Source: Proteromonas lacertae
Lineage: Eukaryota > Sar > Bigyra > Opalinata > Proteromonadidae
Length of the DNA: 64,000 nt
Direction of reading: 5' to 3'
Assembly: GCA_002245135.1 (NCBI GenBank)
Contig: NGBS01000312.1
Span: 62,001-126,000, forward strand
The notes under the pieces were generated by a model. That model ran no database searches. It was not told the origin of the DNA and saw only the letters and a list, made by a program, of their open reading frames with translations. Shown here one piece after another: positions 1-11,316 of this stretch; within the stretch, counting starts at the first letter, position 1, and each line of letters starts with the position of its first letter. The position numbers and the translations under genes were made by a program.

Positions 1-148
1 TGATCCTAATGGTGCTACTAATATTGATATAGAACATGAATATAGAGATTGTAGCGGAAGAGGAGTATGTGATTATTCTAGTGGTAAATGTGAATGTTTT
101 AAAGGATATGCTGGTGAAGCATGTAATACTCTCTTGTCTACTTATTAG
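1..148 (+). CDS. EGF-like repeat protein, 3' end only
   Basis: Reading frame 2 is open from the left edge to a TAG at 146-148 and gives about 48 residues. They contain one EGF/tenascin-type module with the pattern DCSGRGVCD, then [13 protein letters not shown]: six cysteines in EGF spacing with the aromatic and glycine before the last cysteine. Such CSGxGxC modules usually occur in secreted or membrane-bound surface proteins of protists. The gene begins outside the window, so signal peptide, domain number and total length cannot be seen. It is convergent with the V-ATPase gene that ends at 284. Module call good; cellular role unknown. Confidence 0.6.
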   Translation, partial: DPNGATNIDIEHEYRDCSGRGVCDYSSGKCECFKGYAGEACNTLLSTY

Positions 149-283
149 TTATAATGTTTTTATTTTTTATATATATATGTATTATTATTATTACCACTAT
201 TTATGTTTTGTAATTATATACCAATATAAACACACACATCAATATATTTATTATTATATATAAATCATACAGACGATTAACAA

Positions 284-983
284 CTATAAGTTTCCTATTG
301 GGAATCCAGCATCATTAGACTGAATAATTCCTACAATTACTCCAAAAATACCTAATGCACTAGCAAAAATTTCTACAATTAACATTTTCACAAACATTCC
401 TTTATCTAAAGCATCGCTCATAGCACAACTACTGCCACTTACTCCAATACATACTCCACTAGCTACATTAGTTAGACCAACGGAGAGACCTGCTGCAAAT
501 ACACCATACCCAGCAAATTGAAACATATTCCAATCAAAATCATCAGGAAACATGCCGTGATTGCTTCTAGCTACTTCAATCTATTAGAGAAACAATAATT
601 TATATAATTATACCTTTTTCTTCAATATAATGGCAATAATAACACCATAAATTGCTGTTGCTTCACAAAAAATAACACTATAAATGGATTAAAAAACAAA
701 CAAACAATACCTAATCAAGTTCTTTGATCTAATACGAGGAGCTTTAACTGATGCTCCGGCAATTGTTGATCCAGTAATCCAAATACCCCTAGATAAATTA
801 TATTACATTCCAATTATTATTCATACCATGCAGCTCCAATAACAGAAAGTGCAATACCAAACGAAGCTCCTAGAAATCCCATCATATAAGGATCCACATG
901 ATTTAATATATCCCACCAGTCTAAAATGTAAACTAAATACAAATACCTGAGTTATGAAATGCTTCTTCTGTTATATTGTTCAT
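284..983 (-). CDS. VMA16/ATP6V0B: V-type ATPase 21-kDa proteolipid subunit c'' (five exons)
   Basis: Membrane proteolipid of the V0 rotor of the proton-pumping V-ATPase. Exons on the minus strand: 983-947, 920-827, 788-711, 677-614 and 580-284, separated by introns of 26, 38, 33 and 33 nt, all GT...TAG. The spliced product is 189 residues; the human protein is about 205. Landmarks are GAAWGIWITGS, VKAPRIRSKNL, the proton-carrying glutamate in IFCEATAIYG, and FVKMLIVEIFASALGIFGVI near the C-terminus, which also has a glutamate in a membrane helix. All four splices are fixed by conserved sequence on both sides. The start ATG lies 84 bp from the start of the divergent UVRAG gene, so the two probably share a promoter. 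Identification very secure. Confidence 0.95.
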
Positions 984-1067
984 TATATGAAGAGAAATTC
1001 AACAATCAAAAAATTCAAAAACTTGAAAAAGGTTTGATTGATAAAATTATATCTTTCTTTTTTGAGA

Positions 1068-2737
1068 ATGTCACAACCTGTAGAGGATCAACCTTTCCAT
1101 TTATTGCTTAAAAATGTAATGTTTTATATGATCTGATATTCATAGAGATCAATTCGTCATTTGAAAGAGATAATCGTTAGAAACCTAAATGGTCCATCCA
1201 AAGAATCATTATATAGCGCTTACTATAAAATCACATTAGGTATACTTGTATTTGTGGTTATATTCTTAGATCTTTCTTCTCAATCTCAATTATGTCCAAA
1301 GCCAAACGAAGGTGAAGCTGTAATTTATCAAAGTGAAGTTAGTGAAAATACATTAAACCCATCATGGAAGAATGTATCACTTGATTTACCACCAAATTCT
1401 TCGTCCTGTGATAGTATAATTAGAAGGATAATATAAATATATTTAGAATTTACATTAACAATATTCAATAATAAAGATAACAGTGAATTATATAAAGAAA
1501 TGATAAATATGAAAGATCTTAAATTCTTAGGTAATTATAAACCCAAATTTTTGGCTAACCTAAAAATACCATTAGCTTTTCCTTATAATACATTATTTAT
1601 CCACTTATTAGATGGATATTACACAATTCCATCATTATATGAGTTTTTACACACTCAAATTCCATTATCACTTTTACAACCAGAACCTCCAGAGAAATTC
1701 CCAGTAAATCCTATAGAATTTATTAAAAACATAACTTTATTAGAAAATAATAAGAAAAAAGTACTTGAATTAAGGCAGAAAAAGTATAATGATATTTTTT
1801 TATTATATTTTATTATAGAAAAGAATTGGTAGAGAAATTCAATCAAAAAACAAAGGAATTAGACGAAGTAAATAAGAAATCAAATGAAATTTTACATTTA
1901 AATAAGAAATTAGAGAGTTATATTGAACAAAAGAATCGTGAAAAATCATTACTAGAAAAAGAGAAAGAAGAAACTCAGAAATGTGAAAATGAAATAGAAT
2001 CAATTAATGAGTTTATTCATACATCATTAAATGTATAATTATCTTTACTTCTTTCTTCTTTCATTTTTCTTCTCTTCTCTTTGTTATTAATTTCTTCTTA
2101 TTATTATATAGACAATTACTGAAAGATATAGTCACTTATCTTCATATAAAACAAAGATTCAAGAAGAGAAAGAGAAATATAGTGAAACATGCAATTTATT
2201 AGAAGCAAGGAGATTGAAAGTTTTACATCATTTGAGATTATTATATCCAATTAAAAAGGAAGGTGATAATTATACAATTAGAGATTTAGTCTTGCCAGAG
2301 AATGATTGGACTTGTATAATTCTTTTATTTTCTTCATTTTTTTCATTTTCTTCATTTTCTTCATTTTTTTCATTTTTTTCATATTCATTTTCATATTTGT
2401 TATTACTATAGCTATTCCTGAAGAAATGATGGCTTCTGCATTAGGTTTTACAGTTCATTATGTATTAATGTTAGCGAAGTATTTAGAAATTCCATTAAAA
2501 TATGAACTAACATTTGATACAAGTCAAAGTTATGCTAGTGATATTGCTAAAGATGAAGATTTGATATTTCCGCTGAATTTGAAGACTGGAGATAAAAGGA
2601 CGTTTGATTATGGTTTGTTTATGTTGAGAAGGAATATTGAACAGATTTTATATAGTCAAAATCTACAATTGATTAAGAATGAGCCATTATTGAGTTGTTT
2701 GGATAGACTTGAGAAGAGATTGTTGAGAATGCAATAA
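1068..2737 (+). CDS. UVRAG: UVRAG/Vps38-like subunit of the class III PI3-kinase complex
   Basis: Seven exons: 1068-1115, 1146-1239, 1270-1413, 1447-1783, 1819-2032, 2112-2313 and 2412-2737; introns of 30, 30, 33, 35, 79 and 98 nt. The product is about 454 residues. The N-terminal third looks like a C2 domain (SQLCPKPNEGEAVIYQSEV, then FTLTIFNNK). The middle is a charged coiled coil. The C-terminal domain carries the UVRAG/Vps38 signature ALGFTVHYVLMLAKYLEIPL, then IFPLNLKTGDKRTFDYGLFM and the NIEQIL helix. In other eukaryotes UVRAG/Vps38 binds Beclin-1/Vps30 and Vps34 on endosomes for endosomal sorting and autophagosome maturation. The last two introns are pyrimidine-rich and longer than the local norm. 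The start codon is the first ATG and is kept by the 30-nt first intron. Confidence 0.88.
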
Positions 2738-2997
2738 ATGATTGTTTTGATGAATTGTATTATACATATATACTATAAATTACATTTTTTAAATAATGAT
2801 TGACAAATTGTTTTATAGATATTTTGTTCTTTATATTTACAAAAAGTATTAATTTTAATACAAAAATCGATTAATTCTTTACATTAAGAGAAATAAAGTA
2901 AACTCTTACAATCAAGCTTTGCTTGAATGAAAAATGCTCTTTTTCTCATGCATTTTATATCTAATAGATCTAAAAATGAGTTTTTGAGTATATATTC

Positions 2998-3571
2998 AAC
3001 CATAAATACGAAATTGATGAAAGAATAAAATATCAATATCAAAATGGATTTATTCATTCAATAAAAGGTGATAAAACATATATAATATGTATTGAAAGTG
3101 GAGGTAAGTTTTACTATGTAAAAGATGTGAATGAGAAAGGTCTAAAGAAGTTAGAAGAAAGAAGAAAGTAAAGAAGATATGATAGAATATTATATAGGTG
3201 AAGAAGTAGAAGTATTATTAATGTATGATGGAGAAAAACAATGGGTTAAAGCAACAATAAATGATTATGATAATCTCAAAAATGAATTTAGTTTAAAAGT
3301 AGGAAATGTGATTAGATATGGAATAAAACCAGAAAATGTGAGAAAATTAGATAAAGATGAAGGAAAAAGAAGAATTATTAATCATAAAGACTATATTCCA
3401 ACTATATCCAAATTCTATGTTGATGAAGAATTAGGAATAGATGAGCCATGTCTTGTATTATCTTGTGATGAATATAATAATGGAGTGAAGAAATACAAAA
3501 TCAAATATCAATTTACTACAAAAATAGTTGATGAGAGTAAACTACAAGATTGTTTTCTTCCTTTGCAATAG
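2998..3571 (+). CDS. Small protein with two Tudor/SH3-like repeats; first repeat out of frame
   Basis: The firm part is 3179-3571, a 130-residue frame starting MIEYYIGEEVEVLL. Just upstream, 2998-3171 encodes a second, related segment (KYEIDERIKYQYQNGFIHSI, then VKDVNEKGLKKLEE). The two align: an opening YxIxExV strand, a run of strands, then LKKLE or VRKLD. This suggests tandem small beta-barrel modules of Tudor or Agenet type, but no family is certain. The first segment ends in a TAA, and its frame differs from the second by one base. I found no GT-AG intron that joins them in frame, and the first segment has no obvious ATG. This is either one gene with an undetected splice or one-base break, or an intact small gene beside a decayed duplicate. 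Confidence 0.4.
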
Positions 3572-3632
3572 CTCCAAATATTATTATAAAAAAGTGTTTC
3601 TATGGGAAGAAGATAAAAAAGAAAAAAGATTT

Positions 3633-3716
3633 GCACGCTGTGGGATTTGAACCCACGAGTCTCATTGCAACAGTAGAACTTGAGTCTACCCCCTTAGACC
3701 ACTCGGGCAAACGTGC
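3633..3716 (-). tRNA. tRNA-Leu (anticodon CAA)
   Basis: An 84-nt class II tRNA on the minus strand. The 5' strand GCACGTT pairs with AGCGTGC near the 3' end over seven pairs including one G-U. The D arm is GCCCGAGTGGTCTAAGG. The anticodon stem GTAGA/TCTAC closes the loop CTCAAGT, giving anticodon CAA (UUG codons). There is a long variable arm and a T arm GTGGGTTCAAATCCCAC. No intron and no encoded CCA are present. A T run that could act as a polymerase III terminator lies just beyond the 3' end. UUG/UUA leucine codons are expected to dominate in so AT-rich a genome. Confidence 0.95.
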
Positions 3717-3949
3717 TGAAAAATTAACGAAAATTTGATGTTGTAATAAAAACTTGTATTTTAATTAATTTATTTGCTTAATTTGAGAGTATATGCTATT
3801 TTGTCTTGCTCATATACATTCTAAAATTGTAATAATAAACAACATAAAGAATAATTATCAAAATTAATCCAAATAGTAAAGTATATATCACATATCATTT
3901 TCCGATTGAATAGCCAATATATTTGGGAAGTATTATTTCTATTACTATT

Positions 3950-5326
3950 TTATTCTTTGAAATAATGAATCAAATCAACAGAATTATTATCATAAAATAT
4001 AGTCACATATGGATATAATGGAGTTTCAATATCATTAAACAGCAATATCTCTCTACCACCTTCTTCTTTTATACTCATTGTCTTTTCATTTATATTAAAT
4101 ATTATCTCATATCTTCCACCATCTTTTGCCATTATATCTTCAACAAAACCTTCTCTTTTCTTTTTACCATTTTCACCACATAATTCTCTACAATATGAAT
4201 ATAAACAAACATCACAAGAATGATCATTAGAACATAATTCATTTCCTTCATAAATATTACTTTTTGTTCCTCCAAAATCAAATATATTATCACCATCATG
4301 TATTTCATAAACAAAATGATGAATTCCTTCACTCATTTTAATATTCAAAAAACAATGATGGTAATGTCCATCAAATTCTATATTTCTAATCCTCCGATAA
4401 TTGTTTGTTATTTCAATGGATTTATGTTTGAAATTATCAACAAATTTACATTCAATTAAATCATCATTAGGATGTTGTTTTGCTATCACTAATTTGATTT
4501 CTTTTTCTAAGTTATCAATTGATATTCTATTCTTTGGATCTTTTAATAATAACTTCGATATTAATGGATTATATAACTCCTTATATTCCACTGTAAGTTC
4601 TTGGATATTCTAACTTCAATATTCTCTGTATTGTTGTATTAATTCTCTCAGATTCAAATGGATAATTCCCATCCAATATTTTGTATAATAACACTCCTAT
4701 ATACCATATATCATAACCCAAATCTAATTCTTTATTTTCTATTTCTTCTGGTGTTATTAAGTTAATAGTTTTCTTTGAAAATACTACATTATTTCTGTTT
4801 AATTGTCTGAAACAATAATCACTTACCATATAATCATTATCTTCATTGCATTTAAGAAGATATTACTTAATTTTATTCCTCCATGATAAATACCATTCTC
4901 ATGAAATGATTTAATTATTTCACAGATGTTTAGCATCATCTTATCAATACCATTTTCAGAAAAAAATAACACTAGTTCTTTTGATGGTAGTAATTCTAAT
5001 TTATAGTTGAGTTCTGGTCTTGATATTAAGATATATTTATCATCAATTAATACATTTTCATATTTTACTAAGTTTGAATGGTTAATACTTGCTTTAATGG
5101 CATTAATTGCTTCAATGAAAGAATCTAGTGATTTTTCATCACATTTGGATTTAATTATGGCTTTCACAATACTATTTTTATCAGATTTGATATTTTTTAC
5201 TTTAAAATTAACATAATTATCACTTGTATCAACTAATGATTCAATCTAACGAATAAAAACAATATTTTATACTTCATTATCTTCACCAAAATGATTTTTA
5301 ATTATAGACGATTCATTTGATCCCAT
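3950..5326 (-). CDS. Probable pseudokinase with C-terminal SPRY/B30.2-like domain; two frame breaks
   Basis: The gene starts ATG GGA at 5326 (MGSNESS, a good N-myristoylation context with Gly2 and Ser6). A 27-nt intron at 5246-5272 follows. A protein-kinase fold comes next, but the catalytic HRD is replaced by YHGGIKLSN and DFG by SDYC, so phosphotransfer is doubtful. TPEE, the DIWYIGVLLY helix and LLLKDPKNRIS are recognisable. The C-terminal 150 residues fit a SPRY domain (IHHFVYEIHDGDNIFDFGG, later LYPYVTIFYDNNSVDLIHYF). The frame shifts by one base in an AAA run near 4851-4853, between NIFL and KCNEDND, and again near 4600, between LEYP and ELTVEYKEL. Both could be sequencing indels or real decay. 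The host role is unknown; membrane-tethered signalling is an inference. Confidence 0.6.
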
Positions 5327-5470
5327 GAATAATGAGAAAAAGCCAAAAATGTATATTATTCTCAAAAATATATTCGTTTTATATTCTTTTTTCTTCTTTA
5401 TTTTTTCTATTCATTATAAAAATTAACTTAGAATAAAACAAAATATTAAATATATATAATTTTAATACAC

Positions 5471-7644
5471 CTATTTAGTTTCAGTTGATAAATTTGCATC
5501 AAGTATATCCCATTTACCTTTCTTCTCCACAAATTCATGTAAAGCATCTTCTGCATCATTACCAACTTCAGTAGAACTAGCTGGAATTTCACTAATACTA
5601 ATCTCATTATTACTTTTATTAGTATAATCTCTCTTAACATTCTCAGCATTATTATTATACCCATCAGCACTACTTGGAGATATAATAGCTTCCTCTTTCT
5701 TCTCTCTTTTTTCTAAAACACAATATTTACTAGTTGTTTCTAATGATTGAGATTCATCTAATTCAGTTCTAACAGATAACTTTGGAAATCTTTTACTATT
5801 TTCATTGTTATTTTCAACATTATTATTATTATTAGATGGAGTAATAATTGGAATAGTATCAATAACTCTAGATGAAGGAAGCATCTCAGGAAAGGGAGGT
5901 GGAACTGGATTATTATTCATTATTATTATTATTATTATTATTATCAATATCAATACCAATAGCTGGTTCTAATTGCAATGGGTATAATATTGGAGATTCA
6001 CGTTTACTATCTATGATTGATTCAAATGTTGTTTTATTAGGCAGTGGACTTGGAGTTAATGAATTTGAATTTGATGGTGTAGAAGATGATGATAATCCTA
6101 AAGTAGGTGATAATAAATGATATGGTACAATTGGTTTTCTACCTTGTTGTTGTTGTTGTTGTTGTTGCGTTTGGAAATCTTGTTGTAATTGATATGTATT
6201 TGGTGGAGATAATAAATTAATTTTATTATTATTATTATTATTATTAAATGGAATAGGTGAAGTATGAGATGATGTTAATTTAAATGCTGGTGAAGTAGAT
6301 GCTTCAACATAACGACGAGATTGTTGTTGAATAATAGATGATGAATATGGATTATCAAATATACTATGTGGTAAACGAGGTGGTTTTAATTGAACAATTA
6401 ATGGATTATTATTATTATTATTAGATGATGTGTTAATAGATGGTATTTCTGGATATGAAAATAATGAATGTTGTTGTTGTTCTTGAGGTTGTTGCTGTTG
6501 ATGATGTGATGGTGATGGTTTAACAGATGGTAATACAAATGTCTTTACCTTTTCTTTATCTCTTTCTCTTTGTAATTCTTCCAACTATTAATTATAATAA
6601 TATATTAAATAAATATATATATACATCTCTTTGTATTTTATTGATTAGATCATTCTGTTGTTCAATTTCATGTTTGATAGAATCATGTTCAAGAGTAAAT
6701 TCTGATCTTAATTCTTGTATTTCACTATGTAATTGATAATTTATCATTCTATTTGCTTGTTGTTTTTGATATAACATAATTGCATGTTGAGAATATGGAA
6801 TAATACCATTTCCGACACTTCCTCCTCCACCATTATAGTATGATGGTAACAATGGCTGTCTTGAATATACTGTTGGTGCTGTTGATGGTACTAAACGGTT
6901 CATTACTAATGGTTGTACTTGTGATGGTGGTGGTGGTGGTTGAATTTGCTGTTGTTGTGGTTGTTCAGAAGATTGATGAACATTATAATAATTATTACTA
7001 TTTGGAATATCATGAGGTAAATAATTGGGTGGAGATTCTTCATTTCTTCTAAGTGTTGAATAAAACTGTGATTTTGGAGGAGATTTGGATGGAGAACGTA
7101 TTGCTAAATTTGCTCTTAAATTACCATTTTCATCTCTTAAAGGAGCACCACCACCTTCTTTTCCATAAGGATTGTAATTTCTCTATTTAAATATAATATT
7201 TATATTTCTCTATACAATAGATTCATCCAATTTTCTCTCATATTCCTCTTGTTCAGCTTTTTCTCTGCGTTTTCTTTCTTGCACTTCTTTCATCTATTTG
7301 ATTATATTATTTTTATATAGTAATTACCTGCTGTTCCAATTCTCTAGCATAATTTTGTTTTGTTTGTTTCTCTCTTATCATTTCTTCTTCAGTTTTATTA
7401 CCATACATATTTCCTAAAGATTTCATATATTCTAGGAATTATAATTTATTCACAATCTTACGCTGAGGGCGATTTCCATCTATAAAATAAATACATTTTA
7501 TATACCTAAAATATTTGAGCCAGCATTCGCTAATTGATCAGATCCATCACTATATAGTTTAAATAGCCGTTAATACCCATAAGAATATGGATTCTGTTGA
7601 TAATATTGCTCTCTTTTTCTAGCATAAGGAGTTCGTTCAATCAT
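5471..7644 (-). CDS. CSPP1-like centrosome/cilium protein, Q/N-rich
   Basis: Eight exons with seven short introns of about 26-49 nt. The N-terminal half has MIERTPYARKREQYYQQN, a charged helix (KQNYARELEQQMKEVQERK) and the block NYNPYGKEGGGAPLRDENGN. That block, together with the preceding coiled coil, resembles centrosome and spindle-pole protein CSPP1, which in animals works at centrioles and ciliary tips. The rest is low complexity (poly-Q, poly-N, proline-rich) with a second coiled coil (HSEIQELRSEFTLEHDSIK). The last 160 residues are joined by a 49-nt intron that includes the AAT repeat near 5910-5960; reading through that repeat would hit a stop instead. Two further paralogues of ciliary function lie elsewhere in the window. 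Family assignment moderate, exon structure good. Confidence 0.55.
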
Positions 7645-9132
7645 TACAGCAATTTTGTATTGTATCTATTTCTATCTATCCTAATAGTCAATTAAATCAA
7701 AATAACAGAAATCAGTTTTTAAGTTCGAATATAGAATCAAGCTTTTTATATTTTTTTGTCTAATTTAAAAGGATTTGAAAGGAAAAACAAAAGCAAAATA
7801 TTTCATTTGTACTTAATATTTCTACAGTAATATAATGATACAAAATTTATTTATGAAAATAGAGACTAATTTACTAACACAGGTAGAAAGATATATACTA
7901 TATGTTAATGTTTCAGTATTAATACATAAATCATCAAATATAAATATCGATGTTGAAGTGCTGAATGTAAGCGAAGAAAAGAATTGAATGTGTTTGACAT
8001 TATGTATGTTATATAAAACATACAATAGATAATATAATATTTACAAACAAATATGAATCCTACAAATTTTATGAAAAGATCATTTTTCAATTGAAGATAT
8101 TCTAGTTGTTTTATATTATAACATAAATTACAGAAAATATACATTAATAAAAAAAAATATAAATAATATTATTCATTATATAAATGTGTGGATAAATGAT
8201 GATTATTTACAAATACTTCAAATAATGGTATTAAAATAAATAGAATAAATAATGATGCTGATTTTTAGTATTATTACATTTGATTTTACACAAATAATTT
8301 TTAATGTCGTAATTTATTATTTTTGTTATACAGTTATCATAGTAGTATTATTTGCGGAGAATAATTATGTAAATGTTATGTACAAGTGCCGCTGAAGATA
8401 ATCCGGTGTACTAATACGCATTTAAGAAAATTTCTGTAATTAGAAGTGTGATATTAAATACTTATTTAAATATCACTATTATAGAGCTACTATAATTGAT
8501 TAATTCTTATCTGTTTAGTTAATGAATTGAATTACAATAGTAAATGTATAACTGAAATTTTTTGATTTTTTTTCATATTTAAATGGGTTGGTGTATGAAA
8601 TTATCCATTAGCATTATTTATCATCCTCAAAATAATTCACTTAATGATGAGAAGTAAAACTCTGCAGTTTTGAAATTCATTGAATGTAATGAGCTTCTTT
8701 GGTAGCTTATTAATATCATGTAATTATAAACAATCCGAATAACACGATACTTATATATATTGTCAATTTGGTATTTATTATAAGAATTAATATAATTCTT
8801 AGGTAATCTATAATTAATATTTGCATTACATATATTTAATAGTTGCATTTGTAATAAAAAAAAGTATTCCAATTCATGAATAGCTTGTAATATTTTATAG
8901 TACACTAATTAAACACTCAGTGTATTAATGCTAGTTTTCATGAATAAATTAAAATTAGTGATGTTTATAGATGAACATAAAACTGCCGTTAATATTTTTC
9001 TAATCAATTAAAATATAGACACATTAACAAACTGTTTTTTTAATTCTAAATTAACAATAGAATAGGTTTATAGAAATGATTTACAAAAATATGTTAAAAG
9101 GATAAAATTAAGTTATAATAATCTTATTTATT
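7645..9132. other. Long AT-rich interval without a recognisable gene
   Basis: About 1.5 kb separates the CSPP1-like gene from the glycan block. The few open frames (61-92 residues, full of Tyr/Ile/Asn/Phe) look like chance products of base composition and match no family I know. No tRNA or rRNA is visible. A short patch with more G+C lies at about 8388-8425, around GTGCCGCTGAAG and ATCCGGTG. It could be an unrecognised small RNA, but nothing proves this. This may also be the left boundary of the glycan cluster. Confidence 0.5.
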
Positions 9133-10140
9133 TTACATATAATTTATCAAATTAGCCCTCTTCTTCAGTAATAATCTATAAGCTTCTTTTCTAGCTTCAT
9201 TACCAGTATAGAAAGCATGATCCCACCCATGTATGCATGCAGCTACTTTATTATACTTATCATACAATGTCCCATTTACAGGAATGAAAACATTATTAAA
9301 CATCCAAAAATCAGAATGAATTGATAAGCAATATCCCTTTTGATGCGGATGTACAAAAACTGGATAAGGAAATCTCCTTGTGTAGTAGAAATAATTTAAT
9401 ATACCTTGATCCATAGTTAATTTTTTCTCCCTATTCATAAAATCAGTAAAATCTCGTTCGAATAATGTTATTTCATTACTTGAACCTAACATAGTTCCAC
9501 CATTAATGATTGGTTTTATCAATATTTCATGTGAAGCATTGAATGGTTTTATCCACCTCATATTCTTATCGCAAGCATACATACCAGCTTTTCCGCTTCT
9601 ATTATATATTTCTGATAATAGATGAACTCCTTTAGGTAATGGTATGGAAAATAAATCTGACTGGAATAATACATCTCTAACATCTGTAATAAAATACCAA
9701 TCAAACATATATCCATAATTCATTAACCAGACATTATATAAAAAATGTCGACATGCAAACCAAAAATATGTGTTTGAGATTGGTATATAAGTTGGTATAT
9801 ACTGTTTTAAAACAGACTCTTTAATATAAAAAGGTTGATAGTTTTGTGGATAATAAGGATACTCTTCTGTAATTATTATTATTTTTAACAAAGATGGTTT
9901 TATGTATTTCTTTAATATTTCAACAGTAATATTATCTGTAAAAGCCACAATGCTTGTCGTAGGAGAAGTTTTTCTTAATGTCACTAAAAAAGGAATAAGG
10001 GTTTCTTCTTTATAACCTTTTATTAAACCCATTATAGAATTGTGACTTACTTCTTCATTGTATGTATTATATAATGTGTAATTATACATAAATACAATGA
10101 TAATTAGAAAAATAAATATGAATAAAAGGTTTAAAAACAT
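9133..10140 (-). CDS. Type II membrane glycosyltransferase-like protein, DxRD type (copy 1)
   Basis: A single exon of 335 residues. Residues about 2-22 form one hydrophobic segment (FLNLLFIFIFLIIIVFMY), as expected for a Golgi type II anchor. The lumenal part has YFITDVRDVLFQSDLF, the metal/nucleotide-sugar binding style motif of several nucleotide-diphospho-sugar transferases, followed by INGGTMLGSSNEI and LTMDQGILNYF, a pattern repeated in other enzymes of this fold. A damaged paralogue lies at 15597-16487. The start ATG is 36 bp from that of the divergent GT92 gene. Donor and acceptor sugars cannot be told from sequence. Confidence 0.65.
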   Translation of the reverse strand: MFLNLLFIFIFLIIIVFMYNYTLYNTYNEEVSHNSIMGLIKGYKEETLIPFLVTLRKTSPTTSIVAFTDNITVEILKKYIKPSLLKIIIITEEYPYYPQNYQPFYIKESVLKQYIPTYIPISNTYFWFACRHFLYNVWLMNYGYMFDWYFITDVRDVLFQSDLFSIPLPKGVHLLSEIYNRSGKAGMYACDKNMRWIKPFNASHEILIKPIINGGTMLGSSNEITLFERDFTDFMNREKKLTMDQGILNYFYYTRRFPYPVFVHPHQKGYCLSIHSDFWMFNNVFIPVNGTLYDKYNKVAACIHGWDHAFYTGNEARKEAYRLLLKKRANLINYM

Positions 10141-10176
10141 AAATTACATATTAATTTGATAGAATGGAATGTGTAA

Positions 10177-11316
10177 GTGTTAATGAAAAGATATTTTATC
10201 TATTTTTTTCTTCTGATTTTGTTTACTTTTTATTTTATTTATAAAAAATATGATAAAAAGAATTTATTATACTTTAATTATATTCCATTTTACAAAATAA
10301 ATCAAAATTCATATATAAATGGAGTGTTTTATAAAAAAGAAGCTTCGCATATATTACTACATGGATATTCTCCTCTGCGGAACATAACTTTTAATAGTTG
10401 TTATTATATGTATGAAAATAAACAAACAAAGTGTTTAGCTGAGTTTATAAAATCTAACAATATTGATTCTTTTTACTTTAATGTAAGAATCAACCTATCA
10501 TCTAAAATAAAACCTAGTTATGTTGTTTTAGATGATGTTAATATTGATATTCCAAATCCTGTTAAAGAAAAATATAAATATGTTGTTTGTTCGCCAGTTT
10601 TAGTAAATTTTAATAGAGTGACTTATTTAATCCAACATATTGAATCAATGAAGGCTTTTGGAGTGTCAAAAATAGTAACATATTATGTAAGTTCCACTCC
10701 AGAAGTAATGAAAGTATTAGAGTATTATGTAAATGATGGAATATTAGAAATGAATAGGTATAATGAAACGATGGAAGAAATATGGAAAAGAAGATATTAT
10801 GGTGAAGTGTGGAAATTAAATCATTGTTTTCATAAATATCAAGAAGTATCTAATTATATAATGGAGTTGGATTTTGATGAGATTCTTTGGCCAGTTGTTG
10901 GAAAGAATTATGATGAATTATTCTCAAAACTTCCTTTATTTGATGTATATTTTTTGCATGGAAGAGTGTTCCCACCTTCTAACACTGTTGTTGAGTATAA
11001 ACATGACAAAGATATGAAATTAACTGATATTGATATGTTTAAAATTAATATATCTTGTCAAACTCAAAATGGACATGCTAGAAAGTATGTTATAGCTAAT
11101 CCATTAAAAATATCATGCTTGGAAATACACAATGTGGCATGTCATTCAGATATAACACAAACTACTATAGAATCAAAATATGCGTATAATAGACATACCA
11201 GACATCTCAATCCTGATATAAATAAGCTTTGTCCTACATTCATAAAAAATGAAATGGATGAAATGTCAATAAGAATAAATCAAAAATCAAAAAGAATCAA
11301 GTCAAGCCTAATTTAA
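10177..11316 (+). CDS. GT92 (DUF23) family glycosyltransferase, copy 1
   Basis: An intronless 379-residue protein with an N-terminal membrane segment (about residues 5-22). The lumenal domain shows the GT92/DUF23 order: YKYVVCSPVLVNFNRVTYLI, then MKAFGVSKIVTYYVSS with VMKVLEYYVNDGILE, EVWKLNHCFHKY, and YIMELDFDEILWP holding the acidic metal site. The RHTRHLNP block near the C-terminus is shared with the second copy at 19060-20247. Characterised GT92 enzymes such as nematode GALT-1 transfer galactose to fucose on N-glycan cores; whether this copy does the same is unknown. The last 370 bp of coding sequence and the downstream flank occur again, almost identical, at 17501-18004. Confidence 0.85.
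   Translation: MLMKRYFIYFFLLILFTFYFIYKKYDKKNLLYFNYIPFYKINQNSYINGVFYKKEASHILLHGYSPLRNITFNSCYYMYENKQTKCLAEFIKSNNIDSFYFNVRINLSSKIKPSYVVLDDVNIDIPNPVKEKYKYVVCSPVLVNFNRVTYLIQHIESMKAFGVSKIVTYYVSSTPEVMKVLEYYVNDGILEMNRYNETMEEIWKRRYYGEVWKLNHCFHKYQEVSNYIMELDFDEILWPVVGKNYDELFSKLPLFDVYFLHGRVFPPSNTVVEYKHDKDMKLTDIDMFKINISCQTQNGHARKYVIANPLKISCLEIHNVACHSDITQTTIESKYAYNRHTRHLNPDINKLCPTFIKNEMDEMSIRINQKSKRIKSSLI

Noticed and set aside
4810-4870. A 20-nt intron GTAAGTGATTATTGTTTCAG or a 26-nt intron ending GAAG to explain the frame break in the pseudokinase.
   Set aside because: The first yields an immediate stop. The second removes the conserved SNIFL strand, and no other intron here ends GAAG. A one-base A-run change is simpler.
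7822-8905. Four open frames of 67-92 residues in the gene-free interval.
   Set aside because: Their Tyr/Ile/Phe/Asn composition is what random AT-rich DNA gives. They have no motifs, no splice-linked extensions and no paralogues in the window.
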